Below are positions 47,801 through 58,965 of a stretch of 64,000 nt of DNA, in pieces. The DNA is from Siderastrea siderea. Its lineage: Eukaryota > Cnidaria > Anthozoa > Scleractinia > Rhizangiidae. The stretch spans positions 27,307,652-27,371,651 of the forward strand of contig OZ034977.1 of assembly GCA_964030785.1 (NCBI GenBank), read 5' to 3'. The position numbers were made by a program, and so were the translations under genes. Each line of letters starts with the position of its first letter. Position 1 is the stretch's first letter. The notes under the pieces were generated by a model. The model had not been told where the DNA came from, did not search any database, and saw only the letters and a program-made list of their open reading frames with translations.

Positions 47801-50800
47801 GATCTCTACTATGCGTTGTTTTTCAACTCTCTTCGTGGTGTTGCATATCCTGATGAAAGACATTCTCTCCTATTAATAGTTAACATCAATATTTTTGAAA
47901 ACTTCTACAGTATATAAAAGGCAAAACATCAGATTTCTTCGTCCCTTCGTTATAGGCGTTAAGGCAGTAAAAATTTTACTGACATTTCCGTTTTTATTCT
48001 ACAGGTCTGTTTTTGGGAATAAAGTTCTTTATTGTTAATCCCATCTATCATCGTTTTCCAAAGGTAAACTGAGTTTTTTTGTTTCCGACATTCACATCAG
48101 CAACATTAGCAGAAACTATTTAAACAACGGAGTTCGTCTGTCGAAGCGCTATCATGTGATAGGTTGCCCAAGGAAATTTGATGTTCACAACATAAAGTTT
48201 GAACATCAATTTTCTCGGGGAATCTATCACACGTAGGGCCTGAGACAGAAGGACTCTTTTGTTTTATTGTACGACACTAAATTTTGTCCTGCTCCCATTG
48301 GTCGAAATCGATCACGTGACGCGATAATGTTTCACCTCAGCGGGCGCCTATCAGCGCATACTGTGCCCGTTAATGGGAATTTTTGCTCAAAATTTAGCGT
48401 TTTACAATAATTATCTATAGCAACAGCTTAATTACACATTCTAAATCATCAAACTTGTATTTGAACCACAGGCGACAACAAGACTGAATGGTAACCTGGT
48501 TTCTGTGGCGTGAAGTAACACAGTAGCGAGTTCATAACCTCAACCCCTCCCCTTGATTAGGCTTCACGGTGGGGAAAATAAAGCAAAGAAAAACAATCGG
48601 CGAGCGAATCGTTTTCTTCGCTCGCCGATTTTTTCTCGCGTTATTTTGTCACCACGGAGCCTGTTCACGGGCTACTCCTTAATAAGATGTCGCAAAGTTT
48701 CTTCCAACATTTCGTTAAGTTCTTTAAAGTTTTACTGCACCCATTTATACAACTGTGAAAAGAGAGACAATGAAGAACAAAGTTTCTTGTCAAAGAAAAC
48801 CACATGATGACAGAACAACTGCCCTTCTTATCAAACGTCTGACGCGCTAATCAATTGGCCGCCGCTGCTCCCACTTTACTACCAGAGAAGCAACTCTGTT
48901 AATTGCAGGTGGGGCCATGATGATAACGAAGACAATGAACTCTGTCATTTTATGTTTTTCAAAAAGGTCAAGAGGCGATATGATAGTACTGCAAAGCTGT
49001 GGAGAGAACTGCCCACAGATGCAAATATAGCAACAAAGCAAAATGCAGCAGAAACCAACCAAGAGGTACGACTTAGTACTCTACTATTTGTCCACTTGAT
49101 TTTTGACTACCCAACATTCTGGTTGTTTTCATTATAATGTGACATCGGGTGAAGGCGAACATCACTATGACGTCTTCTGAAAGTTACCGGTCAGGTTGGG
49201 TGGTCACGTGAGGGTTGATTAGATAACTGAATCTGATTTTCCTCACCGTGTTGGAGTGGCCTCCACTATACTTTTTTGTACCGTCGTACCAATAAATAAA
49301 TTTATGTCTCTTTGTTGGTTTCTACTTCAGAAACTTTCACGTGCCTCTTCAGCCAGTTCTCTTTCGTCGGTTAGCACCAACAGTTCTTCAGAACAGATTC
49401 CAGGCATAGCTACAAACCACTTCTCCGAGAAGTTTAAATTACCATCAACCGAGACATCCTTGCCAGGTGAAAAATTGCTTTCTTTTATCGTCATTGGCTA
49501 TTTGAAGTACATGGGGAAAGAAATATCTTCCATGACAGGAAAAATTTCTGCAGATTGGAGAACGTATTTAAGCAAGCAACATTGATGATAGCGAGCCGAG
49601 TTAAGGCCTGCCAAAGCAAGCTTTACGGAGGGAATTGGAGCTGGAATCCTTAACCTGATCCCACTTTAATTAGTATGGTGCTAGGTTGTGTGATATACAT
49701 GGATTTTAACAGTTTCCCACATTCCACCAGCTAATCAGTTTTAGTCAGATGCTATTGGATGCTACATGAGATTTCAGTTTTACGCCCCATCCTGCACCCC
49801 ACCAAGATTATGTGGACCCCCTTTATAAGATAGCGTCTTCAAATTAATATGTTCACCATAAATAGAGGAGGTTCTGATGCTTTAAATAAAAACTGTTCAT
49901 TAAATTAAAGAATAACGTTTCGGTGTCTTCAACGACATCATGAAGCCACTGATATAATTTTCATAGGTTTTTCACTGTTACTTTTCCGTGCATGTCTTTG
50001 CAGGATGGGAGGATGGTAAAAGGTGTACCTTGATAGATAAAGAGAAATCCTTCTCCAATGTCAAGCAAGGACGACTGTTTTTGTCTCAAAGGTAATAAAC
50101 AATGTTTTGCATTCGCCAAGACAGTCTTCATCTTTTGACATGAGGCATTCTCTATGTGGCTTTAATACGGGAGCCCAAGAAATGTTCTTTGCCCAAGGGA
50201 TCCCGGCTTTGGTACTTTGTGTGGGGGTACTCGGGTGAGCTAAACTACTGCTGACTGAGATATACGATTATCCGCGCAATATTTCCTACCTTATGCGTGG
50301 AATCGTCTTCTACAGGAAAGAGCTATAGTCTATTTAGCCAAAAACATTGGAAAATGATCAAAATTCATAACTACTGTAGCCTTAAACCAGACCCTTTGCC
50401 GGTCTACATAACTATAACTATAACTGATGGGTATTCCTCCAAGAAATCAAACCAATTACAACAGAAAAGTATCCATAATAAACATTTTGCATATCTATTT
50501 TTCTGCATTGTTAGCTATTTATGCTTTGAGAAGATCAGATCGTCAAGTGCAAAGAATATTGTCATCAAACTGGACACTATCACAAACATCAGTAAGGTAA
50601 ATTTACAGAGCTACGCGTCCTTAATGACTATACTGAGTGACTGGTAACTCTAAAGTAGAAAATGGAATGACTAACGGTTGGGCTTGATCCTCAAGTGTAC
50701 AAGACGGGGGGGGCGGGAATGAAACTGAAGTATGGCGTTTTTGCTTCAATGACTCTCTGGCTTGAAAACTGGCACGTATTCCAAAGTCTTTCGGTCAGCA

Positions 50801-52808
50801 CTGCAGTGGAACAAGTAAAAATCGACCATACGCATAGTTTTGGTTAGTTAGGAAGACCTGACAAATTTCGGGGGTAGAGGGAACCTACGATCTGCGATGG
50901 GATGCCAGTCCATCAAGAATACCCCAAGTTTCCCAAAGAACTGGCTACAGCCCATTAATTCTGTATAAACTCGGTTAAGAGAGAAATAATTTGAAGTACA
51001 GTTTCTTGTGTAAGGAACAACCCTCTGACGAAGTTAAAGACTTGAGCCGTTGCACTGTTGGTAGTGCTTCCGACGTGCTTTACCCGTTCGAAAATAGCGA
51101 GATTAAGAAAAATACATTCATCACTCGAAAATTCCCCGAATCTGAAGTTCAGGAAGTTATCAGAAATTTTTGCTAAATGTCTCATAAAGGTGAAAATTAA
51201 TTTCAGTCTATCTTAGATTGAGCTATTTATTCTTGAGGCTTTTTAAGTATTTGCAAAAAAAAAGAAAGACGTTTTGTAAAATGTTTGCGGTACCTTGACA
51301 TTATTGATAGCGCTTATATCTACCCTTATATCTCTCTGAAGAAATTGAACGCATTCAGCGCCGTGCATTACGCATGATATTTCCAGATTGTAGTTACAGT
51401 GAAGGTTTAGTTAAAGCTGGCCTTCCAACCCTATATGATAGAAGGAGCACATTATGTAAGGAACTCTTCAAAGACATTGACGCGCAGGGCAACCATAAAC
51501 TCAGACACCTTCTGCCATCACGATCTCAGCAGAATTATAATCTGAGATCGACACGCGCCTTTGCTGCGCCTGTCTGCAAGACAAACAGGTTCAGAGACAG
51601 TTTCATAATTAGCCACTGCATGTAATATATTTTAAATTGTCGTCATATATTTTTATTGTAAATAATTTATTCACGTAATTCAGTCATTTGACTGCAAAGT
51701 GTATTTTATTAATAAACGGTCTATCTATCTATCTATCTATCAGTCAAAGTTTGCAAGCTTAAAACAAACACTTATTCATCGTTTACTTTCCAAGTGCAAG
51801 GCTGTGCCTGTTTACAAACTCAAATTAAAACTCATACAACAGAGTGTACTGTGCCATTTAATGTATTGTATGTTTTTGTTGTTGCTAAGGTCAAGCTGAG
51901 TGGAATAATGCCTGGAACGGGAACAGCATTGGAGGTGCAAGTGCGGGGAATGGACAAGGTAAATGGTGTTGAAGATACGTTTCGCCGCTATACAAGGGCA
52001 CTTTATTAGCCTCTGTATCTCCGGTAAAAAAACCGATGAAACAGTCCAAATTACTATGATTATAACATAGAGGGCAAAATTACTGATTGCTAATTGGTTG
52101 AGACAGGGGGCATTTTTTCTTAATTTTCTTTCGGACGAGGGCAAAATTACTAATTCCTGATTGGCCAAGCGCCAAAAATACTCTCATTTGATTGGCGAAG
52201 TGCGAGAGCGCGCCATTTGCATTTTGTAAGCGTCTCGAAACGAAAAGCAGATTTTGAATTGGATTTTGAGTTGTCCAACACAAGAATATAGTTTCAGAGT
52301 TTAAATTTAACCGAGTTGGTTGCCAAAAATGGTATGGAAATCGGGTGATAGTTCGAAGAGAAATTCCAGAAGGTGAACCTGAACGTTTTACGGGAAACAG
52401 CAAATGGTTATTTGTTCTAAAACTACCAAAAACCTTGGTTAATTCAGCGAACGAAAGGTTGCTTTGCAACTCAGGTAAGCTTAAATAAATTTAAGCTTAC
52501 TAAGTTTGAGTTTTGAGTGTGAGTTTGTCAATGAACTAGAATTGTAATTATCTCAAAAGATGAGCATATGCATAAAAGACCGTTTTTTTTTCGTTCTGGA
52601 CGCTGAGTAGCAGTTTAGTAAACTGCTTGTGTGGAGAATTGTTATTCTGATTGCCGGCGGGGGATTGTGTTTCGATGTGCAATGAAAAGTTTTCAGAAAA
52701 TTTTGCCCTCTGTGTTATAAACAAGTAATCGCATTGAGCCCTCGTAGAATTAAGGATAAATTTTCACTTGTATTTCCAAAGTTTTCACAAATTGCCCTCG
52801 TCGCTACG

Positions 52809-52851
<43 letters not shown>

Positions 52852-53976
52852 ATTTATCCTTAATTCTACTCGGCCTCATGCGATTACATATACAAAACAA
52901 TAACACGACAGCAAAGTACTTCGCAATGGTTACGCTACACTTGCCAATGACTAACAGTTTCGTTTTCCAAGGTTTGAATGAGGCGCTGGGGACAAATTAA
53001 TTCTTACATCTTGAGAGTCTTTGGCTGCACCTACAAGTCTGTTCTATTTCCACAGCGAGATAATAGTTCAGTTGCTTTCCTCGTGTAAGGACTAATAGCC
53101 CGGCAAAAAAGGACTTTAAGACTGAAAAGCTACCCAACCTAAGCTAGGTGATGACAACTTGCGTATACAAACGCGTTGGTTGGTACCCTGCTAGCAGAGG
53201 TTTTTTATCTTGCCGCTTCTTTTTATTAGTCTTTTAACGGCTGTCTTTACCGTTGTTGTTTTCTTTCACCGTGAGAAAAACCTTTGCCACGATACGATTC
53301 CTTTCCCTGTTAAGCATGCTCAGTCGTTACTATAGAAACAAGTAACTTAAACCACGTGTCTTGTCTGTGATTGGCCAAATGTTAACCCGCTCGTCAGTCA
53401 AGCTACACAGCGCAGGAAAGGTTGGCCGATCACAGACAAGACACGTGTTTTAAGTTAGTCGTTTCTGTAGTAACAACAGACCATGCTCAACAGGGAAAGG
53501 AATCGTATCGTGGCAGAGGTGTTTCTCGCGGAGGAAGAAAACCACAACGGTAAAGACAGCCGTAAAAAGACTACGAAAAAGAAGCGGCAAACTACCCTGC
53601 TAGCAGGGTAGTTGGTTGACCAAATGGCCACGCAAGCAGACGCAAAAAAGGCAATTCAGTGCAGCGGTGCTTAGCCACCGATGCCGACGAAAACTGCACA
53701 GAAACCAACATTTCTTGACTTGCAAATTGTTAACATGAATTGACTTGCGAATTGATAAACCTAAACAGAAATCATCCCAAGTACACTTAGTCAAACCGAA
53801 ACGAAAAGTGGACTTGCGCACTTGCCCTTGGCAAATAACTCTAGGAAGTTGTTTGCTAAGGGTGCAAGTCAGCGCTATATATTACCTAATTTCACCACTT
53901 TTTTTTCCAGCCGTACGTTTTTGGCGGAATCATTGGCAGAGATGAAGTGCTTGAAAGCATCACCCTCAACATTTAA
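40686..53976 (+). CDS. GRAMD4: GRAM domain-containing protein 4 (GRAMD4), 18 coding exons
   Basis: Exons: 40686-40798, 41647-41897, 42531-42601, 42748-42836, 43336-43361, 43756-43847, 44558-44649, 45224-45269, 45730-45801, 46363-46406, 46830-46939, 48005-48063, 48967-49065, 49331-49466, 50004-50091, 50515-50596, 51890-51958, 53911-53976. Total 1605 nt, 534 residues plus TAA. All GT-AG, with phase kept at every junction. Layout: polar Ser-rich N-terminus (1 to about 120), FVDRLRDFINDEPEATDP (about 146-163), membrane pair 1 (about 205-242), a helical linker with KFQLVLQVARKVQ and GKMADSLEKMKK, membrane pair 2 (about 308-350), YDSTAKLWRELPTD, and a C-terminal GRAM domain (about 434-533). This order matches vertebrate GRAMD4 (about 578 residues), a membrane protein linked to mitochondria/ER and pro-apoptotic signalling. 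Most uncertain is the 5' end. Confidence 0.93.
43126..43190 (+). mobile_element. Degenerate tRNA-like SINE head in GRAMD4 intron 4
   Basis: AGAGCGCCTGACCAGTGTAC and then GTGTTCGATGTCC match the element at 33826-33896 in the same order, with decayed B box. It is in sense orientation to the gene. Confidence 0.55.
43756..46939 (+). CDS. Membrane core of GRAMD4 (exons 6-11)
   Basis: Exons 6-7 read SFLIFVVYMYSVLHGYLL, then a hydrophobic run to AIWKLFMNYL: the first membrane pair, or a reentrant hairpin. Exons 8-10 encode the cytosolic link KQLGFTEKAKDD, SDKFQLVLQVARKVQ and NTLGKMADSLEKMKK. Exon 11 starts the second membrane segment (LFVALCMALMASLIL), which exon 12 completes (GLFLGIKFFIV). The small exons (26, 46, 44 nt) are confirmed by phase, not by length. 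Confidence 0.9.
44092..44220 (-). mobile_element. SINE tail (same family as 59-kb array) in GRAMD4 intron 6
   Basis: On the minus strand the order ATAAGTTG, ATAACTGCGA, TACATTTAATTCTTCATCC, CGCAGTT, ATATATG matches the non-tRNA part of the 247-bp unit at 59.0-59.6 kb. The shared spurious reading NxISCVxNC is seen in both. The tRNA-like head is lost or unrecognisable. Confidence 0.65.
45656..45677. repeat. 22-base G run in GRAMD4 intron 8
   Basis: Uninterrupted G run preceded by GGGGA, 53 bases upstream of exon 9. It can form G-quadruplex in DNA or in the pre-mRNA (it is in sense orientation). Confidence 0.9.
47176..47722. mobile_element. Putative TIR DNA element in GRAMD4 intron 11
   Basis: The left side reads ACCCCACCGTGGTACAAGG followed by a G-rich stretch. 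The right end in reverse complement reads AACCCTGGGGCGTACAAGG followed by AGGGGGA. The core GTACAAGG with G-rich continuation is shared in inverted orientation. No TSD is certain and the left limit may be 47153. Confidence 0.4.
48130..48257. mobile_element. Hairpin MITE in GRAMD4 intron 12
   Basis: Arms of about 58 bp (48130-48187 and 48200-48257) pair imperfectly around a 12-base loop. The inner part, TTTGATGTTCA against TGAACATCAAT, is almost perfect. Confidence 0.75.
48557..48668. mobile_element. Second hairpin MITE in GRAMD4 intron 12
   Basis: The inner arms AATCGGCGAGCGAA (48595-48608) and TTCGCTCGCCGATT (48617-48630) are exact complements. Weaker pairing continues outward to about 48557 and 48668 (CACGGTG against CACCACGG). 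Confidence 0.7.
50004..53976 (+). CDS. GRAM domain exons 15-18 of GRAMD4
   Basis: Exon 15 starts GWEDGKRCTLID and ends GRLFLSQR. Exon 16 reads SYLCFEKIRSSSAKNIVIKL. Exon 17 reads VKLSGIMPGTGTALEVQV. Exon 18 reads PYVFGGIIGRDEVLESI and stops at TAA (53974-53976). GRAM domains are PH-like folds that bind lipid or protein at membranes; the GRL-LS-YLCFE and I-KL-I patterns are conserved. The last two introns (1.3 and 1.95 kb) are enlarged by transposable elements. Confidence 0.9.
51311..51740 (+). pseudogene. 5'-truncated non-LTR retrotransposon: reverse transcriptase C-terminus and (CTAT)n tail
   Basis: Reading frame 51311-51625 gives PLYLSEEIERIQRRALRMIF, then GLPTLYDRRSTLCKELF, LRHLLPSR, YNLRST and VCKTNRFRDSFIISHC. 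This is the typical last part of animal LINE polymerases of the Jockey/CR1/RTE-like group. The frame opens after a TAG at 51308 and has no start or catalytic (YADD) region, so it is a dead fragment. It is followed by about 95 bases of AT-rich 3' sequence and five CTAT units (51721-51740). It lies in GRAMD4 intron 16, sense orientation. Confidence 0.85.
52050..52724. mobile_element. TIR DNA element in last GRAMD4 intron
   Basis: The left end reads TTACTATGATTATAACATAG, then AGGGCAAAATT. The right end in reverse complement reads TTACTTGTTTATAACACAG, then AGGGCAAAATT. The GAGGGCAAAATTACT motif is repeated 66 bp inward (about 52071 and 52137). No transposase is seen. The ORF at 52469-52080 (minus) is a chance frame. 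Confidence 0.65.
52725..52887. mobile_element. 163-bp palindromic MITE, abutting the previous element
   Basis: GTAATCGCATTGAGCC at the left and GGCCTCATGCGATTAC at the right are inverted copies. Pairing continues inward through AGAATTAAGGATAAATTTTC to a short loop near 52803. It begins exactly where the previous TIR element ends, so the two may be parts of one composite. Confidence 0.8.
53175..53618. mobile_element. 428-bp fold-back element with 8-bp TSD
   Basis: GTTGGTTG stands at 53175-53182 and 53611-53618. Between them, arms of about 190 bp are reverse complements (TACCCTGCTAGCAG ends, TGCCGCTTCTTTTT, ACGGCTGTCTTTACCGTTGT, CACGATACGATTCCTTTCCC, ACACGTGTCTTGTCTGTGAT). It lies in the last GRAMD4 intron, about 290 bp upstream of the terminal exon. 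Confidence 0.85.
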
Positions 53977-54830
53977 TGATTACATATTAATGAGTAAATA
54001 ACAGATATCTACCTTTGTCACACGATGTAACTTTTATATAGTCGAACTTCAAGTAAGAGTCCATATAAATTTACTGCCCTCTAAGAAGGCGGGTCCCCTA
54101 AGGCAGGTTAAAATGTAGTGTTGGTGGCTGGTTCCCCAACGCAATCAGTCCGCTTTTCTTTTGCCCAACCTAGGTCCCCTTCACACTAGTGCGTTTTATA
54201 ATCAAACATGCTTCGTTTTCGCTGGCCGAAACTGACCTAGCAACTGGTGCTTTCAAATCGTTCTCATTCGTTGACACCAACTCATTGCTTTACTATTGTG
54301 CAGCTTTACCAATTTCAAAGACAAAAACGCATGCAAAAGTATGATTTTGCACAAAAAAAAAAGGATGGAAAGAAGCTTCTGGTGTGAATGAGGCTTCAAT
54401 TAATGATATTTCCACTAGTTCTATGGGAAACTATGTTATTGATCGTATTCCGGCTAGATTTCGCAATTCTTGAAAATTTAAGCCGGCATCGTTTGAGTGC
54501 TTGTGAGACTGTTGTCGTCCTCGTTGTTTTTATGTATGTTTTTTTTTCTTGGGGGGGGGGGGGAGTGGTATATGAGTGTGTATGTGGGGAGGGGGAGAGT
54601 TGAAACCTTACAGTGACTACTAGTTCAAACATTTTAAAATTGGTAATTGGATCTGAAAAAATCTGAAAAGTACATATCCCACAACTATAATTATCATAAC
54701 AGATTATCAAAAACAAACAACCTAATTTACTACAGGTGACTTGTGTGGAGGTATTTGGGGACAAAGCGTCCACTCAGTCAAGTTGTAGCCGATTCGGCGC
54801 GGGCCACCCTCTCGGCTTTGATCTCATGTG
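53977..54830 (+). other. Probable GRAMD4 3' UTR and downstream sequence
   Basis: No ORF of note. AATAAA-type signals occur at about 54855 (GTAATAAATAC) and 55069 (CAATAAAATG). The first would give a 3' UTR of about 0.9 kb. A run of 13 G lies at 54551-54563. Confidence 0.4.
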
Positions 54831-56091
54831 CGACATGACTTTGTGGAACAGTTGTAATAAATACTTCTGCACTTCGGACAAATGAGTGAATAACGTTTAT
54901 TGAATTTGTGTAATATATTTCACTTCGATTTGCATTTGCATGACTTGTCACCAAATTTCATCTTTATGTTCCTTTATTAGGATCGCAGCAATTTAACTTA
55001 GAAACATGTGATGTAATTTTTTAGTGCTATGTTCTCTTTTTTTCTGCATTGCTGTGTCATTTTTTTTCAATAAAATGTTTAAATTATACTGTGTTATTTT
55101 TGAGAATGCTTGTCTCTGATCTTTAGTAGTCAGCGGCTGTTAGTAGTGCGACATGGTGAATACACGAATGCATGTGATTGGCCTAGCCTTTTCGCATAAT
55201 ATAGAAAGATCGTGCCCTCTGTTAATATATACCTGAAACAGTGTCAAATAGTTCTACACTGATTAGACTCCTGGATACCCAAAAATTTAAAAATTAAATC
55301 ACCCAGTCTATTGTTTCGGTCACAAAATCTCCTAAACAACAGCAATCTTGGATCTTTCTTCCAAAAAAAGTTATAAATAAATAAATAAAATAAGATTACA
55401 GAAATCGTTTCCGCACAGCAAATATATCGTTTCTTTCTAAATGGGAAAGAAATTGGAAACGCCCAGGAGTACACAAAGTATTAACTCCTCAGGAAAGGTT
55501 GTAATTGAGAATTGAGGTTGAACTTTCAGGCTCCCAATTTCAGCACGGTCAGAATAAGCTGGACATATTTCATCAACAATTATATTTCTACGTCTTTGCC
55601 ATTCAATTACCTTTCATTGAGGTCTGTCTCGGCCTTTAAATAGCGGAAATTTAACGCCAAAATGAAATCTCCCAGTAGTAATTTTCTTGGTTTGGGCAAT
55701 GTACGCCATTTTGAATTCTCATTGGAAAACCGCTGTTCAAAGTGTTTCCGTTCTCACAAAGCCTACTGTGTGACAATGGCGCAAAAGCGCGGGTCGATGA
55801 ACAACTTATTATTTTTTATTCCTTGCAACGCAAGGATCGTATCAAAGAACAATTTTGCTACAAAAGACGCGACCTAATAAAACGATCGCAAATCACTTTC
55901 AAAAACACAACATCTAGAATTTTTTTTCCAAATTCCTTTCATTTTGTGTTGTGATTACATAAGACAGCAAGTCAGAATTGATTGTAGTGAACTCAACACT
56001 GACTCAAAGCTAGGACTTACCTTTTTTGAGGACCTGCTTGGTGAGATCGGGAAGAAATTACAATAGAAGATGGCAGTGGCGTCACCAAACG

Positions 56092-56160
56092 GCAATTGCA
56101 GGGATCGAACTCACGGCCATGTGAGTGCAAGCCGACAGCTTCACCTGCCAAGGCTGAAAA
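56092..56160 (-). mobile_element. tRNA-like SINE remnant
   Basis: On the minus strand GTGAGTTCGATCCC (56113-56100) is a good B box, with GGCAGGTGAAGCTGTCGGC upstream in the A box position. The stems do not close into a tRNA. Confidence 0.5.
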
Positions 56161-57603
56161 CCTTCCAAACGTCTCTTCTTGAAATAACCGCAAATTCGGC
56201 GCATAGCGAAGAAATATCGCAAACAAACCAAACGAAGAAGGCACGATTTCGTACTTTCCTTGGTACGGGGCACTTTGCGCACTTCACTTTGCTTCCCATG
56301 TGGGAATATCGAAATAAATTGTTGTTGTTGTTATAATATCATCCGGAAAGCGGGCGGGGAACTTCTTTCTGTTTGTTACAATCTAACAATTCCTGGCTTT
56401 TATCCGAGAAGTGGACGAACAGCACTTTCCTCGGAGCCATCGACCGGCAGTTCTATTTTAACCTCGAAGAGACCGTATTCTCAAATGACCTAAACATGTG
56501 ATTCATGAAATTCGTCACTCGTCAAGCCTTAATTTGAGCCTGACATGTATCCTATTTGATCCCCATTTACCTCGCTTTGTTGTCAGAAATTTAATTACCG
56601 AGTAAACCGCAACTTAATTAATTCGGAAATCGGGTACTTCCAGTTCAAACCCACTGGCGTCTTGTCATGTTGGAAACTTCCCTTTGACATATTTAAAAAA
56701 CCCAGTTACACTGTAGGAAAAAGCGGCTAGGCGAGGATGAACATCGGAAAGGGCAAATTTCATTTCCAGCAAGGCAAGGATAAACTGTTTTATGCAAACG
56801 GTGTGTGAGCCTGCCTTGCCTTGCCGATGTATCTTTTGGTTTTGGGACCACGTCCGGACGTTGTCCTTTTTTCCAAAAAACCGGCGAGGTAAGGACGAAA
56901 GGCGGGAACTCGCTATTTGGTGGAGTGTGTAAACGCTCATACTTGCTTCCGAGACGTTTTCTGATGATCGTGTGCATGCCTCAGAGATAGAGCACATGCT
57001 TTAAACTGGTCAGCAGTTTCAAAAATGACGCCTGAGAGAGGGAAGGCAACGTGAAATATAGAGAGTATGAACAAATTGCTCGATTTGTGGGCGGAAGAAC
57101 TATCTAGTATACTGGGTGATGGAGGGTTCCGATATTTTTAGTATCACCAGTCTTTCCTCTTTTTCTCTTGATTGAAAGAGCCGTAACTTCCTCCTTTGCT
57201 TAACTTATTCTCCATGATCGCGTTACTTTTTTGCCAACGATCACGTTCTTCTTAAGATGCCGTTACTTCTCGCCGAAACGGTTGAAGAAAGGTAACAGAA
57301 CTGGTGACACTGTGGACGCCATGTTGTGCTTAACAATTGCGCATGTTCACTTTCATTAATTCCATCCTTGCCTGGAACAAAACATCCTTGCCTAGTACAC
57401 AACCGGTAAGCATAAAAAGTTACGTGTGTAAGCTGTCCTTGCCAATCCAAAAAGTTGAGTTGCCCTTGCCGAAATTCATCCTTGCCTATCTGATTTTTCC
57501 GGGGGTAAATTGGGTCTCTGAATTTATACGAAATACCTTTCATTTATGACAGAAATGCTCACAATAATATCTTGCACGTTTCAGAACAGTAGGTCTCTGT
57601 GCT

Positions 57604-57778
57604 TACAGCTGACTCCGATAACTCGAACCTTCAAGAGAAATCAAAACAGGTTATCGTGAGTTCGAGTTATCGAAGGTAAAATTATAAAGAACGTGACCTG
57701 ACGGGGAAAAAGACATTCACTTCAAGTAAGCGAGACGTTCGAGTTGCTGAGTGTTCGACTTATCCGGGGTCAACTGTA
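57604..57778. mobile_element. Tc1/pogo-like MITE (175 bp)
   Basis: Left end TACAGCTGACTCCGATAACT, right end in reverse complement TACAGTTGACCCCGGATAAG. TA at both tips and the CAGTTGACC-CCGGATAA pattern resemble pogo/Tigger elements. A decayed counterpart is present in copy 2 (about 62630-62770), so insertion predates the duplication. Confidence 0.65.
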
Positions 57779-58052
57779 CTGTCTTTGTCTTGCGACTTCA
57801 AATCCCTTCTTATAATGGCTGTTTCTAAGAAAAACAAGAAGTTTTAACTGAATATTTATTTTTCGTCCCAAACGAGTAGCGCCGCTGTCCATGAAATTCA
57901 TTTATGATGTTTCATGCTACAGTTTTAGAATTTTAGATTGTCTGCCCAAGAAGCACTCATCACGTGACGGGAAGTTGTTGTCTATATTGTTGCAGTTTCG
58001 TTTCGACTCCGTTTAGCTATGATCCCGCAAGCTGAGCTGGACCGTTTCTGCG

Positions 58053-58283
58053 ATGGCTAAAGAGGTAAAAAATGTCAGTGTGAAACAGTTATCTCATAAT
58101 TTGTTACCCAATGACTGCCCATACAGGACGGCCAAAGACAAGAAGCAACTGAGAATGGTTCGAGTGGTAATAACATACTATACCGACTCAACAAAGATGT
58201 CCACGGATACCGTTTCGATGGAGTGCTGCTGCGAGCACCAAGGCCGGGCTGAGCAAACCCTCCGTGAAAAACTCATGGACTGA
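58053..58283 (+). CDS. Small ORF of unknown function, paralogue 1 (76 codons)
   Basis: Starts MAKEVKNVSVKQLSHN, middle RMVRVVITYYTDSTK, then VSMECCCEHQ and a charged end. I recognise no domain, signal peptide or membrane segment; three adjacent Cys are the only striking feature. The frame is closed in both paralogues over about 70 codons. A hand count of differences from paralogue 2 gives about seven silent and seven amino-acid changes, fewer changes than neutral drift would predict. The reading ends differently in the last six to eight codons because of an indel. The sequence upstream (GATCCCGCAAGCTGAGCTGG) is conserved too. It may be a small gene, one exon of a larger gene, or part of a repeat. 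Confidence 0.45.
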   Translation: MAKEVKNVSVKQLSHNLLPNDCPYRTAKDKKQLRMVRVVITYYTDSTKMSTDTVSMECCCEHQGRAEQTLREKLMD

Positions 58284-58965
58284 TCAACTAGCTGCCAATC
58301 TTTTTAAATGAAACGATGTAACTGCGCTTTTTCTTTATACTTCGATGGAACTTTTAGCTAATCAGAATAGAACTCATGGAACCGTGAAACGTAGTACATT
58401 AGCTTACATGACAACGTAAATACACGATACAAAGAAACATGGTTTTAGCGTAAAACGGATATGGACACGACAACCAAGAAAATTTTACAAAGTGAATACC
58501 AACGCTAAAAGGAACTTTGATGAGCGGAACTATTTCAAGATACAATCATCAATATCATGTACTCACGACTGTTCGCAGCTGTCATGAGGGTCATAACATG
58601 AACTTCAATTAGAACTCAAGTGCGCATTAATACTGATCTCATACTTTCAATCAGTTGTGCCTTTTTTTCATGTATTTCTTAATTGCGGGTTTTTTAGTGG
58701 CTTATTTTGGCTCCTTCTGTTTGGCCAAAACATTAGTGTATCCCGTTTTATCCCGTTTCCTTTTAGAAAACTGAAAGCTGTTGCGTTACTTAAACTCGAA
58801 TGGCATATAACCAAAAACCGAAATTCCCGGAAAGAAATAAAATAGGATGAAAATTGCTAGAAAAGAAATGTTCACAGGCAGAATAGGGTTAAAGTAAAAA
58901 AAAAAATAACTAAGAAATAAATAAATAAAACAAATAAAGATAACATACAAACAAAAAGAAGCGAC

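Larger units (their letters stand above)
54835..58690. repeat. Copy 1 of tandem duplication, interrupted by about 2.3 kb
   Basis: The blocks 54835-55222 and 57585-58690 match 61700-62490 and 62600-63695 in the same order, in places above 90% identity. The intervening 55225-57580 has no counterpart in copy 2. It holds a tRNA-like remnant (56092-56160) and short ORFs without recognisable domains. Confidence 0.8.

Noticed and set aside
49331..49585. 109-codon ORF reading past GRAMD4 exon 14
   Set aside because: Only 49331-49466 fits the gene; the rest lies beyond a GTGAAA donor, and the phase to exon 15 requires splicing there.
56665..57543. Overlapping ORFs near 56.7-57.5 kb and repeated CCTTGCC phrases
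   Set aside because: No domain; the repeated phrase is short and irregular, and I could not define ends or a TSD for an element.
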